Assembly: GCA_019671135.1 (NCBI GenBank)
Contig: JAHRHY010000007.1
Coordinates: forward strand, 744,001 to 808,000
Direction of reading: 5' to 3'
Length of the DNA stretch: 64,000 nt
Source: Linnemannia hyalina
Taxonomy: Eukaryota; Mortierellomycota; Mortierellomycetes; Mortierellales; Mortierellaceae
Program-made: the position numbers and the translations under genes
The notes under the pieces: generated by a model
The model's database searches: none
Told to the model about the DNA's origin: nothing
Seen by the model: the letters and a program-made list of their open reading frames with translations, nothing else
In this document: in pieces, positions 44,441 through 55,775 of the stretch
Layout of the letters: every line of letters starts with the position of its first letter
Position numbering within the stretch: the first letter of the stretch is position 1

Positions 44441-46056
44441 ATGTCTCACCACAAGACACCATCCAACAGCGCTATTGCTGCCGGTGAACCAAGTACAACT
44501 TCAAGCGGAGAAGGAGGAGGGCATAACATCTTTCACCATACAGCGCACAATAGCAACAGCGTTCTCGATAACAGCAGTAGCAGCAGCGGTGGCAGCAAGA
44601 AGGATGGAGAACTAACCGACCACCAAATCCGGGAGCAGCAACGTCTTGCACTGCTTCTGAACCAGGATCACCAAGACCACCAAGACGACTCTCAAGAGCC
44701 CCTTGCACAGATCGACACTACCACGACCGGCACCGCGAGCACAACCAACAGCGGTAGCAACAACAACAATAGTAACCATGACCACAGATCTTCCAAATCC
44801 CACCGCGCGAAACGCCAAACCCTCCTCACAAAGGCCCTCCTCTCGTACCTGAATTTCTTCCGGGTCACCCAACCGCTCGTCTCCCTCGCCGCTTTTGGAA
44901 CCATCACCCCTGTTCTGAGCTACTTCCGCACCCAAACCATCTTCCCAACAATCCAAGCAACACTCTACGTCTTCACCGCGACTCTCGCCTGCTGTTCCCT
45001 CTTCTTCAGCATCATCTACCTCGTCGACGTGTTGTACCACAAACCCCTCTTCTGGCCATTCACCAACAAATACTTCCGCCCGACGAGTAAAGCCCGTATA
45101 GGCGGGGACCTGATCATCTGTATGGTCTTCAGTGGACTCTGGTTCCTGTCGGGTGTGGGGCTGGTGATTGACACGGTCTGGGTAGATTGTGGAAGGTTAA
45201 CTGGATTGGAGAGTGTATTTGCGGATAACCATCGGTCGGTGGAAAAGATTCGACGGGTCTGTCGGCTCGAGAAGGCGACGCTGGGTCTTGCGGTCGTCAG
45301 CTGGGCCTGTTGGATGGGTGTCCTCCTCGTTTTGCTATACGGGTAAGTTATCTTCAAAGGCGATGGACAGGGAGAGATGGAAAAACAAAATCGCTTTCAC
45401 TCCTTTGTTCCCCCCCCTTGCCGTCCATCCCCCCTTTTTTTTGGTCCGGATTTTTTTTTTACATGTCAGGTCGAGATTTACTCGAGAACAGGGTGGAGTG
45501 ACCCAAACCCTAAAGTATAAGGCGTGTGCCACCAAAAGACACACCCAACTAACAAAAACAACAACACCCTTTTTTACCCCTATTTTCTTGGAACTGCTCA
45601 TATGGAATGACTAGACACTTCTGGAAGAGACGCCAGGTGATCGCAGAACGACTTAGGGACAGACTATCGCGCAGGAGACAACATGTAACAACAACACAAG
45701 CAGTACCTGAAGGAACGAGCTCTGCCGTCGCTACTCATCCATCCTCAGACGCCGCTATTGGACGAGAGGGAGCGATCACACCTTCAGGAGTGTCTGTCAT
45801 TTCTGGTCGCGGCGTCGGTGTCGGAGGAGCAACTACAACAAACAACAACGGCAACAATAGATCAGATCATTTGCAGGTGCCATCATCACAACAGGATGGG
45901 AAGCGACGACAAGATTCGAGTGGCGAATACAATTGTCAGGATATGGAGGGCGAAGTTGGATTGAGGGGCATTATCTGTCGGTATGATGATGAGGAAGGTG
46001 GTAGTACTATCGGACAAGGCAGCAGACGTTCCCGACTACAACAATCCTCTGCTTAA
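44441..46056 (+). CDS. Four-transmembrane (MARVEL-like) protein
   Basis: Exons 44441-45342 and 45615-46056 join in phase 2, giving 447 aa. The first 130 residues are polar and low-complexity (Ser, Asn, Gln, His). Four hydrophobic helices follow: FFRVTQPLVSLAAFGTITPV, TLYVFTATLACCSLFFSIIY, DLIICMVFSGLWFLSGVGLV and LGLAVVSWACWMGVLLVLLY, with a Cys-containing loop between 3 and 4 (CGRLTG...RRVCRLE). Topology and helix spacing resemble the MARVEL superfamily of membrane-apposition proteins, but no diagnostic motif settles it. Exon 2 encodes a basic stretch just after the membrane (FWKRRQVIAERLRDRLSRRR), then a disordered tail. The start is supported by a good context (ATCATGTC). It converges on GST kappa with a 152-bp gap. 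Confidence 0.75.
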
Positions 46057-46208
46057 CAAAACGAGCATACCCTTTTTTTCTCTTGAGACCCACCTGCCCA
46101 TGCAATCAAGAAGGTTATGCTAGCAAGTATATACACATAATCTTAAACAATACTATTATTTAATCAAGATTGCACTTTTCTGTTTCCATGTCAAAACCAA
46201 ATGTTTTC

Positions 46209-47563
46209 TTACAACTTGGCAGGCGAAGCCTTAATAGCAAGACCCTCATAAGGCAGACCGAGGAAAGCAGTAATGACTTCAAAGCGATCCGAGCCAAAGA
46301 ACAAATGGGGCTTGTCAGATCCAGCCTTCTTGATGACGAACGTCGGTGCGCCAAAGGCACCAGCCTCGATCGCCTCGTTGGTGTTGTCGATCAATTGCTG
46401 TTTGATCTCCTTGTCTGAGGTTTGCTGCATGTACTTGATGGCCTTGTCGGCGCCGATGATGGGAGCTACGGCGTTGATGAGGATCTCTTGCTGGCTGACA
46501 TCCTTGTCCTCCACCCAGTAAGCCTCCTAACAGTTGCAGGGAAGGCAAGCATGAGAGAAGTGGTTAGGACTAGACAATAAGGTGGTGATACTTTCGTGGT
46601 TGGGATGCTTAGCTATGAGAAAGTAGGGAGAAATGCAAACGCGACTTACGAAGAGCTACGCAGATCGCGAGAAGGACGTATGTCCGGTCGGAGTAAACGA
46701 TTCATTTGGCGCAGAGAAGCAAAAAAAAAAAGAGACGGCAAAATAGGGTCCGTTGGTCAGCTCAAAAAGGATAACACGCAAACTGCATCGGGCTTTCACA
46801 TGGTGACACAAATCGAGGGTGCGGCACTTCGATCATCATCTCTCTCTCACTCTCTCTCTCCCCTTCTTACACACTCTCGTATTGTCACTTACCTTCTCCA
46901 CACATTGCTCATATGTAGCAACAGACTCGGTCTTCTGGATGGCCACCAACAGACGCGAGGCGGGGACAGTCATCGCGGGGAAGTTGGAGGGGAAGTTCAT
47001 GGGGATTCCCGATACGGTGCTCAATCTGTTCAGATCCTTGAACTATTTTTCGATCGATAATCCGGAGAGAAGTTAAAGTGTCAGTTTGAGCGAGCAGGAG
47101 AAACAACGAGATTTTTTAAGAATGCGCACTTCGCAGTGATGATGCCATCTGGCGAAACAGTGGGTTATCCAATTGACCGATATTTGTCCACTGTGTGCTA
47201 GCTTAATGTACCATGTACGCGCCCTTGGCAGCAACATTAGCTGGTGGCTGGTTCTTGGATCCCTATTAAAGTAACACCCCAATTGATTATCGAAGTCAGT
47301 GGCGACAAAAGAGAGGGGGTTTGCTGTTAGGGTGAGGAATGAGGAATGGGAAAGAAGAAAAACGGATCGCCCTTCTTACTCGCAAGTATAAAGGGACTTA
47401 TGTCTTTATTTCTTACACTAAGAACACCAGCCAAGAAGACAGGACGAAGCTCCACATCGACATCCTTCCACTGAGGCTTGTAGCGGTGAAGGAGTTTAAC
47501 TCCATAGTAACTGTAAGGGGAGACGACGTCGTAGTAGCAAACGATGCTTGAGCGAGCAGACAT
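46209..47563 (-). CDS. GSTK1: Kappa-class glutathione S-transferase (DsbA fold), peroxisomal signal
   Basis: Exons 47563-47417, 47262-47212, 47042-46893 and 46526-46209 are all in phase 0, giving 221 aa, the normal length. The N-terminus SSIVCYYDVVSPYSYYG is the GSTK start with its catalytic SPYS serine region. Next come RPVFLAGVL, SKNQPPANVAAKGAYMFKDLNR and SGIPMNFPSNFP, then the helical insert and GAFGAPTFVI with the conserved cis-Pro, and FFGSDRFEVI near the end. Kappa GSTs conjugate glutathione or reduce peroxides in mitochondria or peroxisomes. This one ends AKL, an accepted PTS1 variant, and has no mitochondrial presequence, so a peroxisomal location is likely. 2-hydroxychromene-2-carboxylate isomerases share the fold, but the splice pattern and motifs fit GSTK. 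Confidence 0.9.
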
Positions 47564-47945
47564 GGCGAATGGTTGAATGAGGATGAAGGAAAAGGAGAGG
47601 TGAGGTGAATGAGATGAGGAAGAGTGAGGGTACAAGGAAAGAAAAAGTGAAGTTGGAGGAATGAGGACGAGAAAAAGAAAGTAGAGAAAAGGAAAAAGAG
47701 AGGTACTTTCATCACTCAACAGAGTTTTCTGTATGTGAAAATGAGAGCTTCGGCTCGCGTGTAGGTTATGCGATCGATGACTTGTCAAAAAACAAATGCT
47801 GTTAACAAAAGTATACGGGAGGTGAGTGTGGGAAAAGATATCTATTTTGTTTGTTATTATTTGTTCTTTTTGTTCGACAATGGTCAATGGCGACCCTTCC
47901 ACTTCCTATCTGCTTCTCGTTCGTTTCAACTTGCTAACGTGTTCT
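47564..47945. other. Short intergenic region GST kappa / AP-1 gamma
   Basis: 382 bp, with a purine-rich plus strand next to the GST kappa start (CT-rich leader). No other signal seen. Confidence 0.5.
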
Positions 47946-50900
47946 TTAGTAGGCGCCTTCAGGGAACCCTGCAAACTCTGACAGTTCATCAACGGGACCA
48001 TGGTTGGCAGTGGTATATACGACTTTGAGACGCAGACGAACAGGGGTCTGAAAAAAAAACAATAGAGAAAACATTTGTATGAGCTCTTGGTGCCATTGCA
48101 ATGATTGGTTCTCGGAAAAGTATGAAGTAGGATATGTACCTTTTGTGGGTTAGCAATCTTGAGGAGCTGTGTGGCATTCACGCCTCCTGCAATCTCGTTC
48201 GCTGACGCAGGGCGCATTTGAAGTTGTTGGGTCTAGTTAAATGGAAGACAAGTTGCGCATCAGATGACAGTGCCACAAACGGCATTAAAGTAACATAATT
48301 CATGGTCAGCCATGAAAGGCAATGTGTACCTTTGTCACGGCGGCATGGAATTGAATACCGCTGATGACACCTCCAGAAACATTCTGGTTGTTATGGAAAG
48401 TGGCAAGGATGTTGACAACGTTAGGGTTGCCGCTGTCACGCTGTGGCGTAAAGACAATAGAGAAACCATTCTTGCTGTAGACGGGGTAGGTCTTGTGGCC
48501 AGAGTTCTGGCTGCCTGCAGAGCCATTGCTGTTGGCTGATGCGGCCCTGACAGCGGGAGGAGTAGGTGTGGGAGAGGTAGCGGTGGCAGCCATACCACCT
48601 CCAAGAAGATCCAAAATGTTGTTGCTTGCTCCCGATGATGGAGGCGAGGCAGCGCCTGTTGATCCGAGGCCAGAAAAGAGGTCGCTCACAACAGCAGCCG
48701 AGGGCTTGGATGCAGCAGGTGGACTCGAAATGTTGGATCCCCCAAACAGGTCGGCGAGCAAGTCGACGTTGTTGGCGGGCCCGTTTCCTGAAATTGTGGG
48801 GGTTCCTGTGGAGATCTGTGCGTTGGTGGTGCCTCCACTGGTGCCAATGCCCATCAAGTCTAAAAGAAGCTGTATACAGGAAACGAATGACGAGATAGCA
48901 TTAGTATACGTCGAAACGTGATGTCGGACTGCACGCAAATGCCAATCTGGGCGCTTACATCCTGGTCACTTGGTCCAGCAGGAGCGGCAGACTGACTGCT
49001 AGTGTTTCCAGAGGCTAATCGCAGAAAGCATATAGGTGGTATGAATATGTTAGTATTTCAATTCCTACTGTGCATTGAATAAGCACACCGCATAGTAATC
49101 ACATGAGGTTTGACCCCTACCCGCACTGTTAAGACGCTCTCCAGCAACGACGGTCTCCTTGATCTGCATGACGGGCATCCTCTCCAAGACAGCTGGGCGG
49201 ATATCATCGTAGAGGAACAGGTTTGTATATTCAACAGCACGCTGCTGGATCTCGACCTCGATCGATGTAGAGAATCCGGCCAACATCTGCTTAACTTTCT
49301 CCGACGAAGATGCGGACGAGAAGCGGGAAGTCAACTTCATGAGAGCAGTAATGATGTACTCGCGAAGGATTTGGTTGGCAAAAGGTCCAGCAAGAATGGA
49401 CTCAAGGAGTTCAATAACATCCGACTCGGAAACCTAACAGTAGATAGCAAGGGATAGTAAGTAAGCCGAGCGGACATGGTACATCACAAGCAATGGTTCT
49501 CATGCGCGAAAAATTGACGAACTCCTTACCTCCTTGGCGAGTTCCTCCTCTTCATAGCTGCCTCCTTGAACAAGAATATCACCGTATTCTCCAATGACCC
49601 AAACACCAGCCAAAGTAAGCGACTCCTGTGAGATATCCTCCTTGAGAGCTGAGTACAACTTCTGGACTGTGTATCCCTGGAGTTCTGAAGTCTGAGTGAC
49701 TAGACGAATGAAAGCAGCCAACATCTCCTCGCGAACATAGTTTCCTGCAAGCTTCAACACACGCAAAACGGTATCAATGTGCCAGCGCTTGTTGGGAGCG
49801 AACCTATATGAATTGAAACATAGACACTGGCAACGTTAGTTCGCCATTACATGCAAAAATTGTGTAATATCATTAGCAAATGACTGTATCATTGAGTATA
49901 CCTTTCGGCGGCAAGGCAGATCTTGGTGGTCATGCTGGGCTTGAACTCATTGTCAGCAATCTCCAAGAATGCCAAAAGTTCGCGGGTGAGGACGCGCACG
50001 TTTGACTCGTTGATCAAAGAGAAGGAAAGTTCAAGAGCACGGCGACGAATGGAGATATCTGCATCACGGAGGCAGTCCAAGATAATGTTGCGGTGGCGCT
50101 GAACGGCATTCACATCCAGAGAGATCGACTTGTTGAGGGTGGTCAAAGCGACGTATCTATACAGGTAGTGATTTCATAAGTCCGATTGTCCCCTCACTAG
50201 CGGTAATAAAGGTGAATCTAGATTTGCATGATAACGTCCACGTACCTGATGTTGTTGTCTCTGTTGCTCAAAAACTTTCCGAGAATGTTGATGGCCAAGA
50301 CACGGAGAGCGTTGTCCGAGGGTGTCTCCATGATGGTCAAAACGGTTTCGTACAGAATGGAGTTGCCGACGTTCTTTGATGACTCGGTGTTGGTGGCGAC
50401 CTAGTCGTTACAATTAATATTTCAGTGAGTTTCCTGGGCTTGTTTTCAACAAAAGATAGGCTCGTCAATCCGCAACTCGTCCAGCGTGAACATACCTGTG
50501 CCAAAATATCGTTCATAGCTTCGCTGCTCTCGACATCGTCCTTGCCGAGAATGCGGAGAAGTCTGAGAATCTTGATCTGAAGGAATGGATCGGTTACTCC
50601 AGTGACATCGTGCTCAGCCGAAAATCCTGCGCTGACGAGATTCTTCAAATGACGGACAAGGACTGGGACTGCCTTGCGGAAGTGCAAGAGAGTTTCATGG
50701 GAGGAGAGGCACATTTCCGTGATGAGGGTGATACCGGACAAAAGAACTCCATGGTTGCGGTCGTTCAACAGCGAAGAGGAGCGCTGAATAAAGTTCTCCT
50801 GAAGGTCAGGGACCTTGCGAATGATCCTGATTGCGCACAGGGCAGCCTAAAGCCATTGATATACAAGAGAACCAACAGGCATGTTAGAGATTTGCCATAT

Positions 50901-51924
50901 TGCCATTCAATCGCTCTCATTGTCTTATAAACAGCTGTCAGCTTCAATCTTTGTTGTCCTGTATGGCTATGTACCTTCTTCCTGATGTACATGTTGGAAC
51001 TACCGAGCAACTTTTCTACCTCTGAGCACAAATCTCGCGACATCTCTGCTGAAGCAATGTTTCCCATGGTGCAGAGGGCCAATCCAACGATGTACATGTT
51101 GGCGTGATTTAGATCGCTAGAGCACAAAAGGAGTCAATAAAAAAAGGCCCAAAAAATGGGAAAGACAGGTGAATTTGTGTTTCGTGACGTGGGAATACGC
51201 AGATCATTCAAAACGTGTCAGGCTGATATTGATTTGCATGAGTAAGGTGCTTACTTCTTGAGCGAGTTGGTCAAAAGGGTTAGGACCTCTTGGTTCTCAT
51301 CCAAAAGCAACATGGTACCGAGGTAACCCAGACGCTTGTCCGAGAACAAGGGACTGGCAGCCAACTTCAAACATTCGATTTGACCAAAGTGGGCAGGGTA
51401 ACCAAGCATATGGATGTAAAGCAGCTTGGAGATGTTGGAGTGGCGAAGCTCGGTATTTTCCTCCTTGAAGGAAGTGCGGATGAATGCCGACTCTTTCTGG
51501 ATGACAGCACGCTCATCGGCGTGAGTCTTGCAGGCACGGATGGCCTTGATGAGGTCTATGTGGGAAGAACAGCAGTCGTGTTAGAGCCTATTGGTCGGAG
51601 GTTCTTTCTTGCTGTCTCCTGGCAGATGCGACGACAAGGGTAGAGGAGCCGTTTTCATGAAGTCATGGCGACAGATGTTGAGAAGGTATTTTGTGTGAAG
51701 CTGCAAGGTGGTTGTTTTCCTTTGTCGTGTATCCAGTTTGCTGGCATGGTTGAATCGGTTTGATGCTAATGCTCTTTGGTGCCTGTGTTGCTTGGGGTCA
51801 CTGCATCGAGGGGTGTGTCCAACTGTACAAAAGGGAGGGGATGGAAAACTGTGTTGTTGTCGGGTTGTGTGTGTTTGCAAGGTGTAGTTGTTGAAAGTGT
51901 ACCTTTCAGACGGTAGAACACCAT
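47946..51924 (-). CDS. AP1G1: AP-1 complex gamma subunit (gamma-adaptin)
   Basis: Twelve exons: 51924-51903, 51555-51255, 51116-50975, 50846-50496, 50400-50246, 50156-49902, 49803-49530, 49433-49121, 49014-48959, 48869-48330, 48232-48140 and 48047-47946. All are in phase, giving 867 aa. AP-1 sorts clathrin-coated cargo between the trans-Golgi and endosomes. The trunk is near-perfect for the family: [107 protein letters not shown] Ser/Gly/Ala-rich hinge contains clathrin-box-like [20 protein letters not shown] and NILDLLGGG. The C-terminal ear ([15 protein letters not shown] to the end) is complete. Exon 1 is only 22 nt (MVFYRLK), replacing the usual short N-terminus, and is the least certain part. 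It is divergent from the next gene. Confidence 0.94.
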
Positions 51925-52539
51925 GGTCCCTTATGTGTGAGTAGGTGTGGGGGAAGAAATGATGATGACCAAGGTCAAGAGCGCGTTCAAGGACAAAGGG
52001 CGGGAGGGGGCACAAGAGGCGTGTCAAAAGAAGTCACGGTGACGGCATGGGAGATCCCACTGGTCGCTACTACTGATTAATTAATCCAAAAGCGCTGGAC
52101 GCGTTCACTTTCTTTCTCTTTTCCCTTTTTCCTCATTCTCCCTTCTTTCTCCCTTCTCTCCTCACTCGCTTCATCATTCTCCATCGCCCCTTGGTCATTC
52201 GGACTCCATCTTTCTCATCACTCGTGTGTGAAAAGCCCTTAGTCGGGATATTGCAGCGGCGCCTCTTCTGACATCAATATCCTCCACTGAACTTGATACT
52301 TTGAGGCCCCAGCCTGGCGTCCCATTTTGTGACTGCATTCAGCGTAAACAAAAAGAACGCGTTTCGACTTTGTTGGCTCCTTTATTTCTTTCTTTCATTC
52401 TTTCTTTCTTTACACTCACACTTGCACTCGTACTTTCATTCACCCTCACACACACTCATCAAATCTCGTCTTAATTTAACCCTCTTACCCAACAGCACAC
52501 ATTCAACACATAAGGGCGACAGGCTAACGTCATTTCACC
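51925..52539. promoter_or_regulatory. Bidirectional promoter region, AP-1 gamma / unknown nuclear gene
   Basis: 615 bp between divergent starts, strongly CT-rich at 52106-52200 and 52380-52470. No specific site assigned. Confidence 0.45.
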
Positions 52540-55500
52540 ATGGGGTCGCATCACCAAACCACAGATGCCTTCAGCGCCATTCCTCTCCCACCCACCCAGT
52601 TACATTCACGCCCTACGACAAACACAAACACATCACTCCAAGCCGCCACAACCCCCACCAACGGATACTTTACACCCTTGCCGGAGCAACCAGAGACTAG
52701 TGTCGTCAAGAAGGAAGCCAAGACACCAAAGGCGAAGAAGGATGGCGAGCCACCCAAGGTCGGAAAGAAACGAGGCCAGTACAAGAAGACTATTCTTCGG
52801 AAACAGGCCGAGGCCGAGGCTGCTGCAGCCGCAGCCGCCGCAGCCGCGGCCGCAGCAGCAGGGGTGCCTTATATTACCCCCCGCCCTTTGAGTCCGATCG
52901 CTTCAACAAGGCTCCAGCCGACAAAACTTCACACGACATCATTACCGAGATCAGGGACGGCAAGCCATTCATCGACGATCGAAAGCCTTGCCATCAAGTC
53001 GCAAAAGTCCCGGCACGATATTCCTGCGGATCGCACAGCTCTGGAGATGGAGCAGGAGCTTGCCATGCTTGCAGAAGAGGCGGAAGAGGATAGGATACGT
53101 AGAGAGGAGGAGGCTGCGGATCGAATCCTGAAACGAGCGCAGGTTGTCAAGGTGAGTTGGACAGTCTCGTTTGATGTACTCCAACAAGCTGAGGTGCGGC
53201 TACACCAAAACCACGAGTCAAATGACGTTCGACTTATCATGAATCTCTTGAATTGAAACCTCTTAGCATCTTCGATCACTCAAGTCCAAGCTGGCGACGG
53301 CACAGATTCAAATCGGGCATGACCTGCACTACCAGAGTGTTGATCTCTTCTCACAGCTCTACGACGAGGTTCTTGAGGATATCGGGAAGAACAACTCGGA
53401 GATGATGGACCTCCTAAAGAGCGCACGCGAGCAGGACGGAGAGCCACAGTCGGACCAGGAAGAGTTGACTCATAGTCACCCAGGACATATGCTGACACGA
53501 TCTTCGGACAGACCCAAGAAGCAAGATCTTATCGCTTCACTATCCTCCCCTGCCCCCTTCCCTTCCCGGAGTCAGTTCTCGGATTCGCACAGTAGCTCAG
53601 CCCGAAGGCTGGAATTTGAGGGCGGCTTCGATGACGATGGCGTGAAGCTCAAGAGATATCGGCGAGGGAGGAGCGATGGTCACTTCATTGGCCAGTCATG
53701 GGATGTCGGTTCGGGACAAGAAAACGGATCTGTTGGAGCCAAGGCGATGACGTTGGTTAGTTCGAGATCGAAGCACCAGGACACTGATGGCTCAAGCAAG
53801 CCGAAGGTTTATCAGCTGGAGGATGACGACACTGACGATGATGATGACGAGGGACATAGAGAGGTTGGTATGCCAACGCCAAAGAGGCAGTGCGTCCTCG
53901 GACCAAGAACACGTGAGGAGCTGCAACTTCGGCAGCGTCGAGAGCTGGAAGAGCTGCAGGCACAGCAACGCCAGGATCAGGAGGAGTTTCAGCGGAAGCA
54001 GTTGGATCAGCTTCGGGAGTTGCAGGAAAAGCACAACGAGGAGTTTCACAAGTTTGAGGCGGCCAAGGCGAAGGTGTACCAGGAGCACCTGGATGGACTC
54101 GCAGAGAAGCGCCTCAAGATCAGTCGGTCACAATACCACCGCACCCACCATGGAACACCTACTCGTCCAAAACAAAAGTCGGCCTACTCCTCCTCGTCCC
54201 TCGCATACGAGTTTGAGAGCGGTTTCGACGCATACAGCAGCGATGCCTCGTCATCTCCGTCCCGGTCGCCATCTCCTCCGCCTCGACATATTTCACAGCA
54301 GCCTCAACAGTCCCATCCGTCCATGAAAACATTTTCATCGGTCATGGAGCAGTCGCACACAGACAGGAGCACATTCTCGCCTGTGCCTGTGGTGAATACC
54401 CCGAGGGCACCCAAGACACCCAGTAGCGTTCACCAGCTTCCCATGTCGACCATGACGATAGCATTGGCGGCGATGAACGAGAAGAAGAAGCAACTGAAGC
54501 GGGCCAACAAGAAGCAGAGCGAGTACGAAAGAGCAGCGGACTTGTCCGAGAACGGAGGCTATTCCGGTGGCAGGCTCCAGAGTCCGCCTATTTGGAGTCA
54601 GAAGCGAGGGGCTGAGGAGGAGGAGAGAGTCGAGGTTAAACGGCGGGCATCAGTTGTCAGCACAACATCGGAGTCCCATTCGTCCACCACCACCACCACC
54701 ACCAACTCACGTCACACTCAGCATTCAACAGAGCAACATCTCCATTCAGGACTACAGCAAGGATCGCACAGATCCATCGACCAGTCTTCACCATTTGCTG
54801 ACCAAACTGAATTGCCACAGACGCCGACACCCAAGGCCCGCGGCAGGAAGCGCAAGAATACCCAAGCTACCAGAGTGGTTCCAAATGACCAAGACGATTC
54901 TTCTCAGGAGACACCATCAAAGACGCCTATTGACTTTAACAAGGAGCTGCTGAGTCACTTTGACAACTGGAAGCCTGACGAGAAGACGGAACACTTCTTC
55001 GACTTGGTGCTGAGCGACCCACCCGAGACCCATGTTGGCGAGGCCGACGTGGAAGGATTGCTGAGTGGTGGACGGCGACCATCCGAGGGTGCATCAGGCG
55101 TTCAGGAAGCGAACGCGACTCCGACATCCAATGCCTTCCGGTGGTATCAAGAGCAGCAGAGACTGGCGGACGAATTGGCGCAGCACCCCAAGATGACACC
55201 TATGCGGCTCAATGGCGAAACTGGCAAAGGGGCCACCATCCCTGCAGTATCTTCCCCCATGTCTGTCGCTGGCGACCAGACTCACGGTGGATCACCCTTT
55301 GCCCAGGGACTTGTACCCGGTGAGGATCCGCTGGCGGCCTTTATCGAGCCAGGCAAGAAAACGCGTCAAGTTCGAGGGACCTCGAGTCATGACCACAACA
55401 AAAATGGACGAAACACCCCATCCACAAGCGAAGGTCAGCATGGCGGCGTCTGTGTCGGCGGTAGCAGTCAAGGAGGCCAGAGTCACTTTATTACAGATTC

Positions 55501-55642
55501 ATCCCCTTTCCTGGAGAGCTCACCGATGTCGATGCTCTTCTCCGAGGACGGAGCAGACGACTGGAACTTTGGCGCATTCACGACCAACGCGACGGACGAG
55601 TATCTGAACACCGACTTCTTGCAGAATAAATTCATTCATTGA
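52540..55642 (+). CDS. Large disordered, probably nuclear protein of unknown function
   Basis: Exons 52540-53151 and 53267-55642 join in phase 0, giving 995 aa. I do not recognise it. Visible: a basic N-terminal block (KKRGQYKKTILRKQAEAEA) followed by about 15 consecutive Ala, then a long charged helix across the intron (ALEMEQELAMLAEEAEEDRI..., ILKRAQVVKHLRSLKSKLA). A conserved-looking segment is IGHDLHYQSVDLFSQLYDEVLEDIG. A second coiled coil at about 375-440 is very Gln/Glu-rich (LQLRQRRELEELQAQQRQDQ). Further on are basic patches and an AT-hook-like KARGRKRKN. The C-terminal part has FNKELLSHFDNWKPDEKTEHFFDLVLSD and ends with an acidic/aromatic motif. Composition suggests chromatin or transcription. 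The ZZZ3-like gene starts 133 bp downstream on the same strand, which is suggestive only. Confidence 0.75.
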
Positions 55643-55775
55643 ATTGTGGCTTTGCAAGAAAGAAAAAAAGCTTGCCCTCTCTTTTTCCATTCTTATGTTT
55701 TCTTGCTCACTCACTTTTTGACACGCCAACCCTCATAAAAACTCATTGGGAAAGCCCGCAGGAGTCAGGAGCCCA

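Noticed and set aside
55746..55775. An upstream start for the ZZZ3-like gene at 55746
   Set aside because: The codon there is TTG, not ATG. The first in-frame ATG is at 55776.
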